DNA of 64,000 bases from Clostridium polynesiense (GTDB lineage: Bacteria; Bacillota; Clostridia; Clostridiales; Clostridiaceae): NCBI RefSeq assembly GCF_000820705.1, contig NZ_CCXI01000142.1, positions 142,487 to 206,486 of the forward strand, given 5' to 3'. A model generated the notes under the pieces. It saw only the letters and a list, made by a program, of their open reading frames with translations, was not told the origin of the DNA and searched no databases. Shown piece by piece: positions 35,503 to 44,650 of the stretch (position 1 is its first letter; each line of letters starts with the position of its first letter). Made by a program: the position numbers and the translations under genes.

Positions 35503-36750
35503 TCAATAAATAAAATAATAGGAATTATTTATATATTCTACATTATATTTTTTGCATAGCCTTTGTAATAAGCTTTTTATCTTTATCTGATTTTCATCAG
35601 GATTTTTTAAAAGTTCCATAAAGCTCTCTTTTTCTTTTAGTGAAACTCTATACTTTACATAACCGTAGACATGCTGTGCTGCATTTGTAAAACTGCCTTC
35701 ATCAAAAGGATTATTTAAGCATTCATCTATGTACATATATACTTCCTTCATTGGGGTCTCTGAATTTATTAAACTGCTGCATTTTTTATAATATGAATAG
35801 TTCTTTTCCATTACAGAGTATTTATACTTAGCCCACTGTTCCGTTCTTGTTGTTATTTCTAGATCTTCACTAAGAGCACATATACATTTTATAGCGGATA
35901 TTTCCTTATCTTTAACTTCAAGCATAACATCAGCATCTATATTATTAATGCTATTTATATACCTTAAAAAGTTTTTAGTAATTATCGACTTGGAATGAGC
36001 TCCGCCTTTCTTCACTGTGTCTTGGTCCGAATAGTGAAGCTTTACCGATCCATCCTCAGCCTTCCATGTGCTTTTTACACCGCTTATAATCTCATCCCAT
36101 TCCAATAAGCAGGAATTAAGCTTGTGATGAAGGTTATCAAATACAGCGGGTATTCCAAGCTCTCTGGAAATCCCCAAAACTTCCTCTATAGTATAACTCC
36201 TCTCGTCATTTTCAATAACCAGCCTCTTTTTTAGAGAATCTGACAGCTTTCTAAAATTAGATTTGAATGCTTCCATAGCAGAAAGCTTATCTCCATACAC
36301 TCCACCAACATGAAGCACTATTTTGCTTTTATAATCTACTTCCATAGCATCCAAAAATCTGCAGTGATACTCTAAATCTGCTATACTCTTTTCAACTACC
36401 TCTTCCTTAGGAGAATTTAAAACAGTATATTGTCCTGGGTGCATTGATAATCTTATATCCTTCTCCTTACTGAAATTTCCGCACTCTAACAGCTCCTCCT
36501 TAAAAGTCCTCCACCATTCAATGTTATTAATAGGATGGCTTCCAAAAGGTATGATATCAGAACTTATTCGAAACATATGTATATCATTTTGGGAATTCCA
36601 TTGGAGTATATTCATTAAATCCTTTATATTACTATCTACACACTGATTAAAGATATCCTCATTAAAATTCTTCAGCATAAAACTTCTTGAGGTTTTATAA
36701 GGTATAGAAATAGGGGTACATGCATATCCAATTCTATTTTTAACAGTCAA
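35503..36750 (-). CDS. uvsE: UV DNA damage endonuclease
   Basis: 415 residues. The TIM-barrel UVDE pattern is clear: RIGYACTPISIP at the N-terminus, FRISSDIIPFGSHP, RLSMHPGQYTVLNSP, then LHVGGVYGDK, the metal-binding ENDERSYTIEE, and DNLHHKLN. The C-terminal extension (about 300-415) is longer than in Thermus UvsE, but similar forms occur in Bacillus and Clostridium. The enzyme nicks 5' of UV photoproducts to start an alternative excision repair. Start: TTG at 36750 after GGTGAGAG. Monocistronic. Confidence 0.92.
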   Translation of the reverse strand: MTVKNRIGYACTPISIPYKTSRSFMLKNFNEDIFNQCVDSNIKDLMNILQWNSQNDIHMFRISSDIIPFGSHPINNIEWWRTFKEELLECGNFSKEKDIRLSMHPGQYTVLNSPKEEVVEKSIADLEYHCRFLDAMEVDYKSKIVLHVGGVYGDKLSAMEAFKSNFRKLSDSLKKRLVIENDERSYTIEEVLGISRELGIPAVFDNLHHKLNSCLLEWDEIISGVKSTWKAEDGSVKLHYSDQDTVKKGGAHSKSIITKNFLRYINSINNIDADVMLEVKDKEISAIKCICALSEDLEITTRTEQWAKYKYSVMEKNYSYYKKCSSLINSETPMKEVYMYIDECLNNPFDEGSFTNAAQHVYGYVKYRVSLKEKESFMELLKNPDENQIKIKSLLQRLCKKYNVEYINNSYYFIY

Positions 36751-36825
36751 TTACTCTCACCAGCTTTCATAATATATTGCAGAATCAATTTTAAAAGGTA
36801 TTCCAAATAAAGTTAATTATAGCAC

Positions 36826-36857
36826 AAGCCAATGATACGTATTAATATCATTGGCTT
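36826..36857. terminator. Possible terminator or hairpin upstream of uvsE
   Basis: AAGCCAATGATA/TATCATTGGCTT with an eight-base loop, between the hydrolase gene and uvsE. The downstream tract is T-rich on the plus strand but poor on the minus strand, where it would have to act, so its role is uncertain. Confidence 0.4.
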
Positions 36858-36950
36858 ATTTTAAACATATTATTGGCTTTTTAAAACCATCTTACTTTTT
36901 CAATATTAAAATTAGACTATGTTAAAGAATAGTGTTGATATAATACTCTC

Positions 36951-37868
36951 TTAATTTATCCTATTTCTTTCCTTTATATTTTTCCTTATAAATGGTGCCT
37001 CCACCTTATCATCTAACAACTCCTTGTAAGCTCCAACCTTCCTGTATGCATTCCCCCAGGTTTCCCTGTTCCTATAATTTTTTATACTATCTAAATCAAA
37101 TTCTGCTATCAATATATCTTCTTCAATATTCCCTGCCATAATGATTTTATTATCAATATAATTACCATCATCATCGAAAACTATTGGGCTGAATGCACAT
37201 GAATTTCCCCATTTGTTATCCGGATAATTTGTCATTGCTATACCAACCATATTTTCAAAAGCTCTTGTGGATAATTGATTTATTCTTGCCGGATTCATAT
37301 CACAAGCATTAGGTACAAGTATAATTTCTGCTCCCTTTAGCATTAAAACTCTGGCACTTTCAGGAAACTCCCTGTCATAGCATATCATCACTCCAAGCTT
37401 AACTCCACAGAAATCACATACCTTAAACTCTTTTCCGCTTTCAAGTAAGGCTTCTAATGAAAAATCACAAGTATGAACCTTTGAATACTTCATCAAAATA
37501 TTCCCTGTTTTATCAATAACTAAAGCTGTATTTTGCGGTCCAGTACTCTCCTTTGAAAGATATGTTATAACAATGCCTATTTCTAGTGATTTAGCAATCC
37601 CCTTAAAGGATTTAACATAACTGCTCTCTTCATCAATAGCTTCATCAAGCCACTTTTGACGTTCATTTTCATAGTCTTCATTAAAGGGATTGTAAAATGC
37701 ATCATCATAAGGAGGTTTATATCCATTTGACCACATTTCAGGAAAAAGAACTATGTCAGCACCAAGCTTTTTTGCTTCACTTATATATTTCAAACCTAAT
37801 TCTAAATTCATATTAATATTATTTGCTTTTGCTTTATGTTGAATTAATCCAACCTTTAAGCTCTTCAT
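36951..37868 (-). CDS. Carbon-nitrogen hydrolase (nitrilase superfamily)
   Basis: 305 residues. The catalytic triad Glu-Lys-Cys is visible: Glu in VLFPEMWSNGY (about residue 43), Lys in LMKYSKVHTCDF (about 130), Cys in LGVMICYDREFPESARV (about 163). Layout and spacing fit omega-amidase/N-carbamoylputrescine amidohydrolase-like members, which hydrolyse amides. The exact substrate is not evident. Start: ATG 37868 after GAGGGGCTG. It precedes uvsE in the same direction, about 200 bases upstream, probably a separate transcript. Confidence 0.88.
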   Translation of the reverse strand: MKSLKVGLIQHKAKANNINMNLELGLKYISEAKKLGADIVLFPEMWSNGYKPPYDDAFYNPFNEDYENERQKWLDEAIDEESSYVKSFKGIAKSLEIGIVITYLSKESTGPQNTALVIDKTGNILMKYSKVHTCDFSLEALLESGKEFKVCDFCGVKLGVMICYDREFPESARVLMLKGAEIILVPNACDMNPARINQLSTRAFENMVGIAMTNYPDNKWGNSCAFSPIVFDDDGNYIDNKIIMAGNIEEDILIAEFDLDSIKNYRNRETWGNAYRKVGAYKELLDDKVEAPFIRKNIKERNRIN

Positions 37869-38014
37869 TGAAGCAGCCCCTCTTTATTATATTTTTTACT
37901 TTTCTGATTAGATTTTACCATATAAATTTTACTGAATGCATTCTTCATCTCCTTTACTAAAACAATTTTTATAATATATCTTGATTAACCTCCAAAGTTT
38001 ATGGAAGCAACAAA

Positions 38015-38058
38015 AAACACTGATTCCTTATATTTTACATATGAAATCAGTGTTTCTT
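38015..38058. terminator. Terminator after the DUF2200 gene
   Basis: AAACACTGATT/AATCAGTGTTT stem with a long AT-rich loop and A/T runs on both sides, just past the DUF2200 stop codon. Confidence 0.65.
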
Positions 38059-38066
38059 TGTTTAAA

Positions 38067-38420
38067 TTATTCTTTCCGCAAAATCTTATCCATGGCTTTT
38101 CCCTTTGCTAACTCATCAATGAGCTTATCTAAATAGCGGATTTCCTGCATTGTTGGTTCCTTGATGTCTTCCACTCGGACACCACAGACCACACCTTTAA
38201 TTAAAGTGCGCAAAGGATTAAGCTTAGGAGCTTCTGCAAAGAAGGTCTCAAAATCTGTCTGTTTTTTAAGCTGAGCCTCTAATTCTTCCTGACTATATCC
38301 TGTCAGCCAACGGATGATTTCATCCACTTCTGTTTTACTACGTCCTTTTTTCTCCGCTTTTGCAACATAAAGGGGATAAACACTTGCAACACTCATTTTA
38401 TATATATTATGTTTGGTCAT
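38067..38420 (-). CDS. DUF2200 family protein
   Basis: 117 residues. The opening [19 protein letters not shown], then [19 protein letters not shown] and TGYS, are the DUF2200 signature; the later [23 protein letters not shown] segment is present as [20 protein letters not shown]. The family is small, cytoplasmic and of unknown function. Start: ATG after GAGGGTGT. Confidence 0.88.
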   Translation of the reverse strand: MTKHNIYKMSVASVYPLYVAKAEKKGRSKTEVDEIIRWLTGYSQEELEAQLKKQTDFETFFAEAPKLNPLRTLIKGVVCGVRVEDIKEPTMQEIRYLDKLIDELAKGKAMDKILRKE

Positions 38421-38507
38421 AATACACCCTCTTTTATTTGATTTTCTTTATTATACCACTGTTAAACTTTAAGATTATAACAGATATGTCCGTTAAGTAT
38501 ATAATCT

Positions 38508-39125
38508 TTAAAAGTAAAACTTGTTAAGGATTTCTGCTAATTCTTTTGGAGCATCAACATTTACTTCATGTCTCGCATTTTTTATGAATTGTATTTCTGC
38601 TTTTGTTATGCTTTCAGCTAAATTTCTCGCAGCTTTTATATTTGCTCTGTCTTTTTCTCCGCAAATTACTAATACAGGGCAGGAAATATTCTTTAAACTT
38701 TTACTAAAATTTAAGCTGATCATTGAATTTGTCAATTTAATAAAATCATTCTTCCTTATTCCTATACTTTTAAAGGAGGTCTCTGGTATAAAGCGAAAAA
38801 CAATATTTTGGAGTTTAAGTAATGCTTTTGGCATTTCATATTGTGCCGCTATCAATATTAATGATTTAACTTTTCCAGGATTATCTACAGCATAGTTTAA
38901 TGCAAGGACAGAACCTAATGAAAGTCCACATAAATTTATTGGCTCTGGAATATTATCGCAATACTCGGAAAAACCATGATATAAATTTGCATATGTGATA
39001 TCTCCCTCCTTAAAAAATGAGGATAACTCCGGACAGATAACATGATCTTGTTCAACCATGTAGGAGATTGTTTTATTCCAACTTGATGAATTTTGTCCAA
39101 GTCCATGAATTAATATATGCTGCAT
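38508..39125 (-). CDS. Alpha/beta hydrolase
   Basis: About 205 residues from the ATG at 39125, ten bases after AAAGGGAG. The oxyanion segment LIHGLGQNSSSW is followed by the nucleophile elbow NLCGLSLGSVLAL (G-x-S-x-G, as GLSLG), the acid in VLVICGEKDRAN, and the catalytic His in IKNARHEVNVDAP. No lid domain. These enzymes hydrolyse esters or similar bonds; the substrate is unknown. Monocistronic. Confidence 0.85.
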   Translation of the reverse strand: MQHILIHGLGQNSSSWNKTISYMVEQDHVICPELSSFFKEGDITYANLYHGFSEYCDNIPEPINLCGLSLGSVLALNYAVDNPGKVKSLILIAAQYEMPKALLKLQNIVFRFIPETSFKSIGIRKNDFIKLTNSMISLNFSKSLKNISCPVLVICGEKDRANIKAARNLAESITKAEIQFIKNARHEVNVDAPKELAEILNKFYF

Positions 39126-39491
39126 TATGTCATTACTCCCTTTCAATTTGATATTTATCTTCTACCTATAAGATTTTTCATAGCATATATTATAACATTT
39201 TTTATGGGGATATCCTGTTAAAATTATTTTGTTATATAAAATAACCTTGGGCGAAAGGAGTGATTTTTATGCAAAAGTTATATGAGGTGAATATTTAGAA
39301 GAGGCTTCTAAAACCGAGGATCGCTTACTGATGGACTGTGTTTATTCCTATATTAAGTCTAATGATGTTGAAAAAACATTAGTATTATGAAAATTATGAA
39401 AAACAAAAATATTAAATTAAATTATTTTATGTTTAAAGACTGGATTATTAATCTTCAAAGCGAGGGTGTTATTTTCCATCATAAACTTGTT
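39126..39491. other. Intergenic region with decayed fragments
   Basis: About 365 bases. At 39270-39390 a rightward frame with an RBS starts MQKLYE and continues, after a one-base shift, as GEYLEEASKTEDRLL...VEKTLVL, so it may be a tiny decayed gene. The rest continues the IS256 remnant's C-terminal tail on the minus strand. Nothing functional seen. Confidence 0.35.
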
Positions 39492-39752
39492 CTAGCCAAG
39501 CCTTCCTTCCTACATGATTGACATCTCTCCATACACTTTCCCCCAGTTTCTTATTGGGAGGTTCCATTTTTTTGTAGCCTCAAAGATTGAAAGATACAGA
39601 GGCTTAAGAAGTGCTGTATCGCTTGGGAATACACTTCTCTGGCGATTGAGACGGCGGTATGTACTGTTTAATCTTTCAATGGCATTGGGGTACTTGTCTT
39701 CCCACTTGTCTCTAACAGCCTCCATCATTTTAATTACCTTGTCAGAGGAATA
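39492..39752 (-). pseudogene. IS256-family transposase C-terminal remnant
   Basis: The frame reads YSSDKVIKMMEAVRDKWEDKYPNAIERLN, then RRLNRQRSVFPSDTALLKPLYLSIFEATKKWNLPI and NWGKVYGEMSIM, the usual end of IS256-type transposases (AIERLN...FPS..A..K..YL...KKW). A TAG follows MSIM and the frame continues EGRLG. The N-terminal two thirds with the catalytic DDE residues is missing. No terminal repeats were found. Dead element lying next to the toxin-immunity array. Confidence 0.7.
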
Positions 39753-39825
39753 GGCTCAAAAATAAGCAATTAATATTTGATCCTTAATTTTTACCTATAC
39801 CTTACTATCAACCTAATTGAATGCA

Positions 39826-39890
39826 AAAAAGCCAATGCTTCTTTCCTTAGAAACATTGACTCTTATCATTGTTATAATATTAATCTTTTT
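39826..39890 (-). repeat. Module-end hairpin repeat, type B copy 1
   Basis: Downstream of the SUKH gene at 39927. It shares a block of about 60 bases (GCCAATGCTTCTT...AAACATTGACTCTTATCA...GTTATAATAT) with 44842-44905; CAATG pairs with CATTG. It probably serves as the terminator of the last toxin-immunity module. Confidence 0.6.
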
Positions 39891-39926
39891 ATGAAGTAAG
39901 TTATCTTTTAATTATGAACTTAAACA

Positions 39927-40376
39927 CTACATTAATGCATCTACTAATAGCTTATTAAACATTCCATAAAAATTGTTAAATTTGTTGCTTTCTCTTCCCG
40001 ATGGATTATCAAGTTCAATAAAATTCTTGTTCTTATATTCATAAACATACCAACTGATATTGCTTTCTCCTAGAAATAAATATTTCTTTTGCTCTTCATT
40101 CTCATGCCATATTTGATTTGAATCCACCAATCCATATATACTTTGATTAATTTCATTTTCTAATAAATACTCATCTACACCATATAAAATGAATCCATTA
40201 AATTCAATTCCATTTACCTTTGATATAATATCTAAATATTCTTTTGGTAATTCTACCCCTAATTTTTCTTTTACTTCTACTATTAGTTTATCAATTTCTT
40301 CTTTAGAAGCACCTAAATTTACTTCCTCATCATACATTATTTCATCTATTATTTTCTTCAAGTTATCTTCCCACAT
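39927..40376 (-). CDS. SUKH/SMI1-KNR4-like immunity protein
   Basis: 149 residues. The SUKH core shows as LGVELPKEYLDIISKVNGIEFNGFILYG near residues 40-70, an aromatic-rich middle (SNISWYVYEYKNKNFIELDN) and a final helix. SUKH proteins neutralise nuclease toxins. It sits 18 bases downstream of the HNH toxin cassette with its own RBS (GGAGAGTGAAATAGG), so it is the natural antidote of that toxin. Intact. Confidence 0.82.
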   Translation of the reverse strand: MWEDNLKKIIDEIMYDEEVNLGASKEEIDKLIVEVKEKLGVELPKEYLDIISKVNGIEFNGFILYGVDEYLLENEINQSIYGLVDSNQIWHENEEQKKYLFLGESNISWYVYEYKNKNFIELDNPSGRESNKFNNFYGMFNKLLVDALM

Positions 40377-40393
40377 CCTATTTCACTCTCCTT

Positions 40394-40954
40394 TTAATGT
40401 TTCTTAGGATATATATTACCTTCTGGCATCGGCCAATTAACATTTCTTATTTCACCGACCTCTAGTTGTTTAGCAAAAGAATTTTGATAATTTGTTATTA
40501 CTTTGTGAAAAGGATCATTTTTTATTAAAACTAAATTATCAAAGCTATTTGTCCCACTATCATCTAATGGTAATTTATGATGAACTTGCCATCCATCTGG
40601 TACTCTTCCATTCTGAAGTTTTAAGATATCTTTTTCTGAAAAACCTGATTCTTTTAAATACTCTACATCTTTAGATAAATATTCCAAAAAATTCTTTCTA
40701 ACAGATGTATTAAAATCATTTCTCAAAATGTTTAATTCATCTGTATCTCTTTTTATATATGATATTTCCTTCACCTTAACTTCTTTTAATATAACATTCT
40801 CACCTCTTAATTTACCAGTAAAATCAGGTCGTTCTAACCTCTCTTTTAACTTCTCAGCCTCTTTCCCCAGATCCACATCATCCAAATCAACTCTTTTTGA
40901 TGAGTTTAATTTTTCTAGGTTATTCTTGTAGTTCTTCTTTGAAGCATCGTACAT
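40394..40954 (-). CDS. Orphan polymorphic-toxin cassette with C-terminal HNH nuclease
   Basis: The ATG at 40954 gives 186 residues, but the same frame is open to about 41107 and there encodes the pre-toxin segment SGITIGGSGVLASFTGIGVI...VPIVFVGAAQLSASQGMYD, so the piece is a 5'-truncated toxin. Residues 1-35 (YDASKKNYKNNLEKLNSSK) repeat the active toxin. The tip has GRVPDGWQVHHKLPLDDSG, then NSFDNLVLIKNDPFHKVITN, i.e. an HNH-type nuclease with the HH pair and a distal His. Without the N-terminal secretion part it can act only after recombination into the full toxin, or not at all. A SUKH immunity gene follows. Confidence 0.75.
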   Translation of the reverse strand: MYDASKKNYKNNLEKLNSSKRVDLDDVDLGKEAEKLKERLERPDFTGKLRGENVILKEVKVKEISYIKRDTDELNILRNDFNTSVRKNFLEYLSKDVEYLKESGFSEKDILKLQNGRVPDGWQVHHKLPLDDSGTNSFDNLVLIKNDPFHKVITNYQNSFAKQLEVGEIRNVNWPMPEGNIYPKKH

Positions 40955-41100
40955 TCCTTGGGATGCGGATAATTGAGCTGCTCCAACAAAAACTATAGGT
41001 ACTGATACCGCAATTGCTGGACCTCCATATATTACACCTATACCAGTGAAACTTGCCAGTACTCCGGATCCTCCTATTGTTATACCTGATTCTAATGCCT

Positions 41101-41311
41101 TTAATCTAGCATTTCTAAATAATAATTATCATCTTCTTGAATTTTTATAAAAAACTCCTCTAACGAATTATCTATTTTAATATCATAATAAAAAATCTTT
41201 TAGTTCTTTTGGAACATTTAATTCTAGCTCCTTTTCCAATTCATTTATCTCTTCTCCCTTAACTGGATAAAATTTATTTTAATTATTATCTTTCAAAAAA
41301 TCATACTTCAC
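41101..41311 (-). pseudogene. Decayed SUKH immunity gene (copy of 46594-47034)
   Basis: The sequence matches the intact SUKH gene at 46594-47034 nearly base for base at both ends: VKYDFLKDNN...NKFYPVK.EEINELEKELELNVPKELKDF at the start, and YYDIKI.NSLEEFF.KIQEDDNYYLE at the end. An in-frame TAA follows KDNN, and about 230 bases of the middle are deleted. It is fused at its end to the truncated HNH cassette. Confidence 0.75.
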
Positions 41312-41335
41312 TACTTATTACCTCGCTTAAATAAC

Positions 41336-41460
41336 TCATTGTTTTGCAGTTTCTTTAGTAGTTAACTTTGTATACTCCTTATTTCTTAATGCATTCTTTA
41401 ATTCTTCAGCCTGACTTTTAGATAATTTTATTCCAGTTCTTGATTCAATATCTATCACTT
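41336..41460 (-). pseudogene. Toxin C-terminal tail remnant
   Basis: Leftward frame VIDIESRTGIKLSKSQAEE...LKNALRNKEYTKLTTKETAKQ, ending TGA at 41336, just upstream of the decayed SUKH gene. No start codon or upstream toxin sequence remains. A related but more degraded stretch lies at 47101-47210 ahead of the intact SUKH gene, so tail and immunity gene were duplicated together. Confidence 0.6.
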
Positions 41461-41474
41461 TTTTATCACTGTAA

Positions 41475-41515
41475 AAATAATGAACTAGCATACTTAAATT
41501 TCAGCTAGTTCATAA
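41475..41515 (-). terminator. Module-end hairpin, type A copy 1
   Basis: ATGAACTAGC pairs with GCTAGTTCAT, 155 bases downstream of the YezG-type gene. The same hairpin recurs at 43052-43085 and 46125-46165, each at the end of a toxin-immunity module. Confidence 0.65.
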
Positions 41516-41670
41516 TGTACGTTTCTTACTTTATTATTACAATTATTCAGTAAATTATATTCTAAATGTCTATGACATTACCATAACCTATACTCTTCTA
41601 ATATTATGAAATCAGTGAAAACATACTCTTACAGTTAATCTATAAATTTAAATATATGTTAATTTGATTG

Positions 41671-42135
41671 TTATTTACTATTTTCTAATTTTACAGCCTC
41701 AAACCATTCCATTGCAATGTCATCAGCCGTCTTAACGGGATCATTAGAGTAGACTATATCATATTTATATTCTGCCTTTAAACTATTTTTTTCTACATCG
41801 TATATTAGTTTTATTTCTGTAGGCATTTCTCTTTTATATTCATTACATAGCGACTTCATCTTTTTAATATCTTCAATTAAAATCTCCAATACTGCATCTT
41901 GTCTCTCTGGAGATGTATCATAAATATAATTATTGCATTTATTCATATCATTATTCAATTTATGCCTTTCTTTTATTTTTCCTTCAATACAATAGAAAAA
42001 ATCACTTGAAATTATCCTCTCTTCGCAAGAACAATAGATATATATCTTTTCTGCTCTATCCTCAACATACTCTAAACATATAGGAACCATATCAGCTTGT
42101 AATTCACTAAAATAATCCTCAAACACCCTACTCAT
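41671..42135 (-). CDS. YezG-family (DUF600) immunity protein
   Basis: 154 residues. The C-terminal ADDIAMEWFEAVK and the central KSLCNEYKREMPTEIKLIYDVE, with a strand-rich N-terminus, fit the YezG/DUF600 immunity family. These proteins protect against YeeF-like DNA/RNA non-specific endonuclease toxins. That matches the nuclease encoded ten bases upstream. ATG follows TTAGGAGGTAACT. Intact, so this toxin-antidote pair is complete apart from the toxin's N-terminus. Confidence 0.82.
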   Translation of the reverse strand: MSRVFEDYFSELQADMVPICLEYVEDRAEKIYIYCSCEERIISSDFFYCIEGKIKERHKLNNDMNKCNNYIYDTSPERQDAVLEILIEDIKKMKSLCNEYKREMPTEIKLIYDVEKNSLKAEYKYDIVYSNDPVKTADDIAMEWFEAVKLENSK

Positions 42136-42144
42136 AGTTACCTC

Positions 42145-42903
42145 CTAATTTAAAATACTTTTTCTATATCGTTTTCCATCTATCTCATATCTTACATTGA
42201 ATTCTGATGGTCGCAAACTATCTCCATCATATTTAATTTCAATATTCACCTTTACCTGTTTTCCTTCTTTAATAGCTGTAGCCCATTGATTTTCTATTTT
42301 CTTATATTGACTTAAGTTAACATTAGAGGATTGTGATACTAAATTATCTAACTCAGGTGAACCACCAAATCTATCACCAGCTAAATGTCCTTCATGATCT
42401 CCATCTAATTTTCCTGGTGTATCAGGATTATGTGGTAATCTATTTTCCCTTACTGTTAGTTTTAAATTATCTGTCTCAAACTTACTTATCCTTCCCAATT
42501 CATCAGTTTCATATAAATAATCATATTCTCCTGCTTTATACTTAATATTAGAGATCAGTTTGCCTTCTTCATTAAATTGTCTAACTTCTAATTCAGCCTT
42601 ACTAGCCCCATCTTTTAACTTCTCAGCCTCTTTCCCCAGATCTACATCATCCAAATCAACTCTTTTTGATGAGTTGAATTTTTCTAGGTTATTCTTGTAG
42701 TTCTTCTTTGAAGCATAGTATATTCCTAGAGATACAGATGCTTCAGCTGCTCCAACAGCAACTATAGGTACTGATACCGCAATTTCTATAGATCCCAAAA
42801 TTACACCTATACCTGTGGAAGTTGTTGCTGCTCCTGCTGCACCTATGGTTATACCTGATGCTAATTTCACTATTCCTTTTAGTACTCCTGCAATTCCAAT
42901 CAC
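42145..42903 (-). CDS. Orphan polymorphic-toxin cassette with DNA/RNA non-specific endonuclease tip
   Basis: 252 residues from a GTG; the frame stays open upstream to about 43015 and reads FLDRFEEKYISPLVTDEKW...YYRGRATGDATCIV, matching the active toxin, so the cassette is a 5'-truncated toxin. Residues about 10-95 are the hydrophobic pre-toxin segment and YASKKNYKNNLEKFNSSK. The tip has ENRLPHNPDTPGKLDGDHEG, HLAGDRFGGSPELDNLV, then a strand-rich end with RPSEFNVRYEIDGKRY. This is the Endonuclea_NS_2-type nuclease, with its DHxGHL catalytic region. YezG immunity follows. Confidence 0.82.
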   Translation of the reverse strand: MIGIAGVLKGIVKLASGITIGAAGAATTSTGIGVILGSIEIAVSVPIVAVGAAEASVSLGIYYASKKNYKNNLEKFNSSKRVDLDDVDLGKEAEKLKDGASKAELEVRQFNEEGKLISNIKYKAGEYDYLYETDELGRISKFETDNLKLTVRENRLPHNPDTPGKLDGDHEGHLAGDRFGGSPELDNLVSQSSNVNLSQYKKIENQWATAIKEGKQVKVNIEIKYDGDSLRPSEFNVRYEIDGKRYRKSILN

Positions 42904-43012
42904 TATACAGGTAGCATCACCTGTTGCTCTACCTCTATAATACCATTTTTCATCTGTAACAAGTGGCGAAATATACTTTTCCTCAAAGCGATCAAGAAAT
43001 GAGTTATAGTTC
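42605..43012 (-). repeat. Pre-toxin repeat, copy 2
   Basis: Nearly identical at DNA level to 48818-49195 of the active toxin over most of its length (for example the stretches encoding EEKYISPLVTDEKWYYRGR and SKRVDLDDVDLGKEAEKLKD). It ends where the two toxin tips diverge. A third, shorter copy is at 40850-41100. Confidence 0.75.
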
Positions 43013-43051
43013 CTTTAATAATGAGCTTATATCATAAGTTAACTACTAAAA

Positions 43052-43085
43052 AATGAACCAGCCTACTCAATATCAGCTAGTTCAT
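43052..43085 (-). terminator. Module-end hairpin, type A copy 2
   Basis: ATGAACCAGC pairs with GCTAGTTCAT (one mismatch), 150 bases downstream of the small immunity-like gene at 43236. Same family as 41475-41515 and 46125-46165. Confidence 0.55.
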
Positions 43086-43235
43086 TTGGTCTTCATCTCA
43101 ATGCTTTATTAAAGTATGTATTACTTTAATTAGTATAAAATTATGAATCTACTTAATTATATCTTTTTTAATTATTTCTCCATTAATAGTATTTATAAAA
43201 TATCTTCAACCATAAAAATCTGTTGCTGTTAATTC

Positions 43236-43502
43236 TTAATTATTAAGGAACATATTCTCGTATGGTAAATTTTCACCATTAAGATTTATTAAATTTAGGC
43301 TTTCTACTCTCCATTTTATTTTACCATCTAAAGAGACTGAATATATATTATCTATTTCATGATCATTAAATGGTATTGATAATAATACAATAACTTGATT
43401 ATTGACTACCTTAGTATCTCTAATATCATATTTAAACTTAATAGTTTTGTTATCGATGTTTAATTCTTTTCCATTTATCTTAATTATATTTTTTATTTTC
43501 AC
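43236..43502 (-). CDS. Putative small immunity protein
   Basis: 88 residues, strand-rich (KINGKELNIDNKTIKFKYDI, NNQVIVLLSIPFNDHE), resembling small immunity proteins of unknown family. It lies within the array of orphan immunity genes, 50 bases downstream of the broken YezG gene, and may be shortened relative to its relatives. Start: ATG after GGGGAAGTG. Placement by context rather than by motif. Confidence 0.5.
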   Translation of the reverse strand: MKIKNIIKINGKELNIDNKTIKFKYDIRDTKVVNNQVIVLLSIPFNDHEIDNIYSVSLDGKIKWRVESLNLINLNGENLPYENMFLNN

Positions 43503-43553
43503 TTCCCCTATTATTTTTACGGAGTGACTCTATTCAGTATTTTGCATTAAGTA

Positions 43554-44033
43554 TTATAGACTTTTACCTTGTTCCTCTAAATACTCCTCTAATAATTCTT
43601 TTTCATATTCATCTTTAGGTATTATACCTAATTCATTATATGCCCATCTAATTCTTTATTCTAACTGTCCAATCTGAGAGTTTCTTTTATATTCATATTT
43701 AATTTTAAATTTCCAATTACTATCTAAATAAAATGTGAATGAATACCATTTATCCTGTTCATTATCTTTAAATTCTAACCACAATCTTTTATTTATGGAT
43801 ATTAATTCTCTCCAGAGTTGTTTATATATTTCTTGGGAGACATTATATTTTCTCGGCATACTGTTACTATAATAATACTCTTTACCATTTTTTTCTTTAT
43901 AATAAAAACTCGCTGAACTTACATCTCCAGTTTCTTCAGCATATAATATTATATTATCCCACTCAACAGTTATCATTTCATCTAGCTTCTCTGCAATTTC
44001 ACCATAATATTTGCTTAATTTCTTGTCTTCCAT
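43554..44033 (-). pseudogene. YezG-family immunity pseudogene with in-frame stop
   Basis: 125 residues run from MEDKKLSKYYGEIAEKLDEM to NSQIGQLE, then TAA at 43656-43658. The same frame continues RIRWAYNELGIIPKDEYEKELLEEYLEEQGKSL to TAA at 43554. The extension is the normal YezG C-terminus (WAY.ELGI.P), so a single GAA-to-TAA-type change truncated the gene. A remnant of toxin tail (GGGYLDNLEPMDATLKRGD) ends four bases before its ATG. Confidence 0.78.
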
Positions 44034-44039
44034 TTTAGT

Positions 44040-44150
44040 CTCCTCGCTTTAATGTAGCATCCATTGGTTCTAGATTATCTAAATAACCTCCCCCTTGAAA
44101 ATAAAGGGACGCAGTTGGAATTTCTAAGAAATTCGTGATTTTAGCAGTTC
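44040..44150 (-). pseudogene. Toxin C-terminal tail remnant
   Basis: Leftward frame PTASLYFQGGGYLDN then LEPMDATLKRGD, ending TAA immediately before the YezG pseudogene start. Looks like the end of the toxin once neutralised by that YezG protein; the upstream part is lost. Confidence 0.5.
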
Positions 44151-44227
44151 TATTGGTTGTTTCAAGTAACATTTACAAATAAGCAATCAATGCATTGTAA
44201 ACATCCAAACAGGGGCAATCATAATAA

Positions 44228-44461
44228 CTATAAGATTTTAAAATTCCTTTTAATCCGAGTAAAGAAATAATCTCACGCTTCTTTTTCCGCCGTAAAGATC
44301 TTTAAGGCAGCTTTATTTCCACGTTCGCTATAGTATACTTCCCACCTTCCATTCTCATTTGAAATGCAGAACACCTCATTTTGCAATCCACCTTTGAGGG
44401 AATATGCATCCTTTGGAATACTTATTTCTTTAAGTTTAACTTCTAACTCTGACAAATTCAT
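44228..44461 (-). pseudogene. Imm59-like immunity pseudogene with in-frame TGA
   Basis: 62 residues (SLKGGLQNEVFCISNENGRW, EVYYSERGNKAALKIFTAEKEA), then TGA. The frame continues DYFFTRIKRNFKIL to TAG at 44228. The conserved E-A-C-x-Y-F end of this immunity type suggests a Cys codon became TGA. The family name is from memory of the GGL.NE...WEVYYSERG pattern and is tentative. Confidence 0.62.
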
Positions 44462-44516
44462 CAGTCAAATTCCTCCTTTATATAGCCTTCATCTAATAAT
44501 TCTTGTATTGTCTTAT

Positions 44517-44650
44517 TCATTTTGTATTGAATTCCTCCGCCAATTTCATCAAACCAAGACGGAATTTATCCCAATCAATTTTGCCGCTTGCCTGTAAGAA
44601 TGTCTTGTCTGTAACGACTACATTCATCAACTTTAAACTCGCTTTGCTTA
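44517..44650 (-). pseudogene. Toxin C-terminal remnant
   Basis: Leftward frame KVSKASLKLMNVVVTDKTFL, then QASGKIDWDKFRLGLMKLAEEFNTK, ending TGA at 44517. Upstream the reading frame dissolves into stops up to about 44800. A 19-codon frame (MNKTIQELLDEGYIKEEFD) bridges to the Imm59-like pseudogene. Dead toxin tip of the same module. Confidence 0.5.

Noticed and set aside
39270..39390. RBS-led MQKLYE frame continuing out of frame as GEYLEEASKTEDRLL
   Set aside because: Possible decayed small gene, but too short and unrecognised to list as a separate feature; noted in the intergenic entry.
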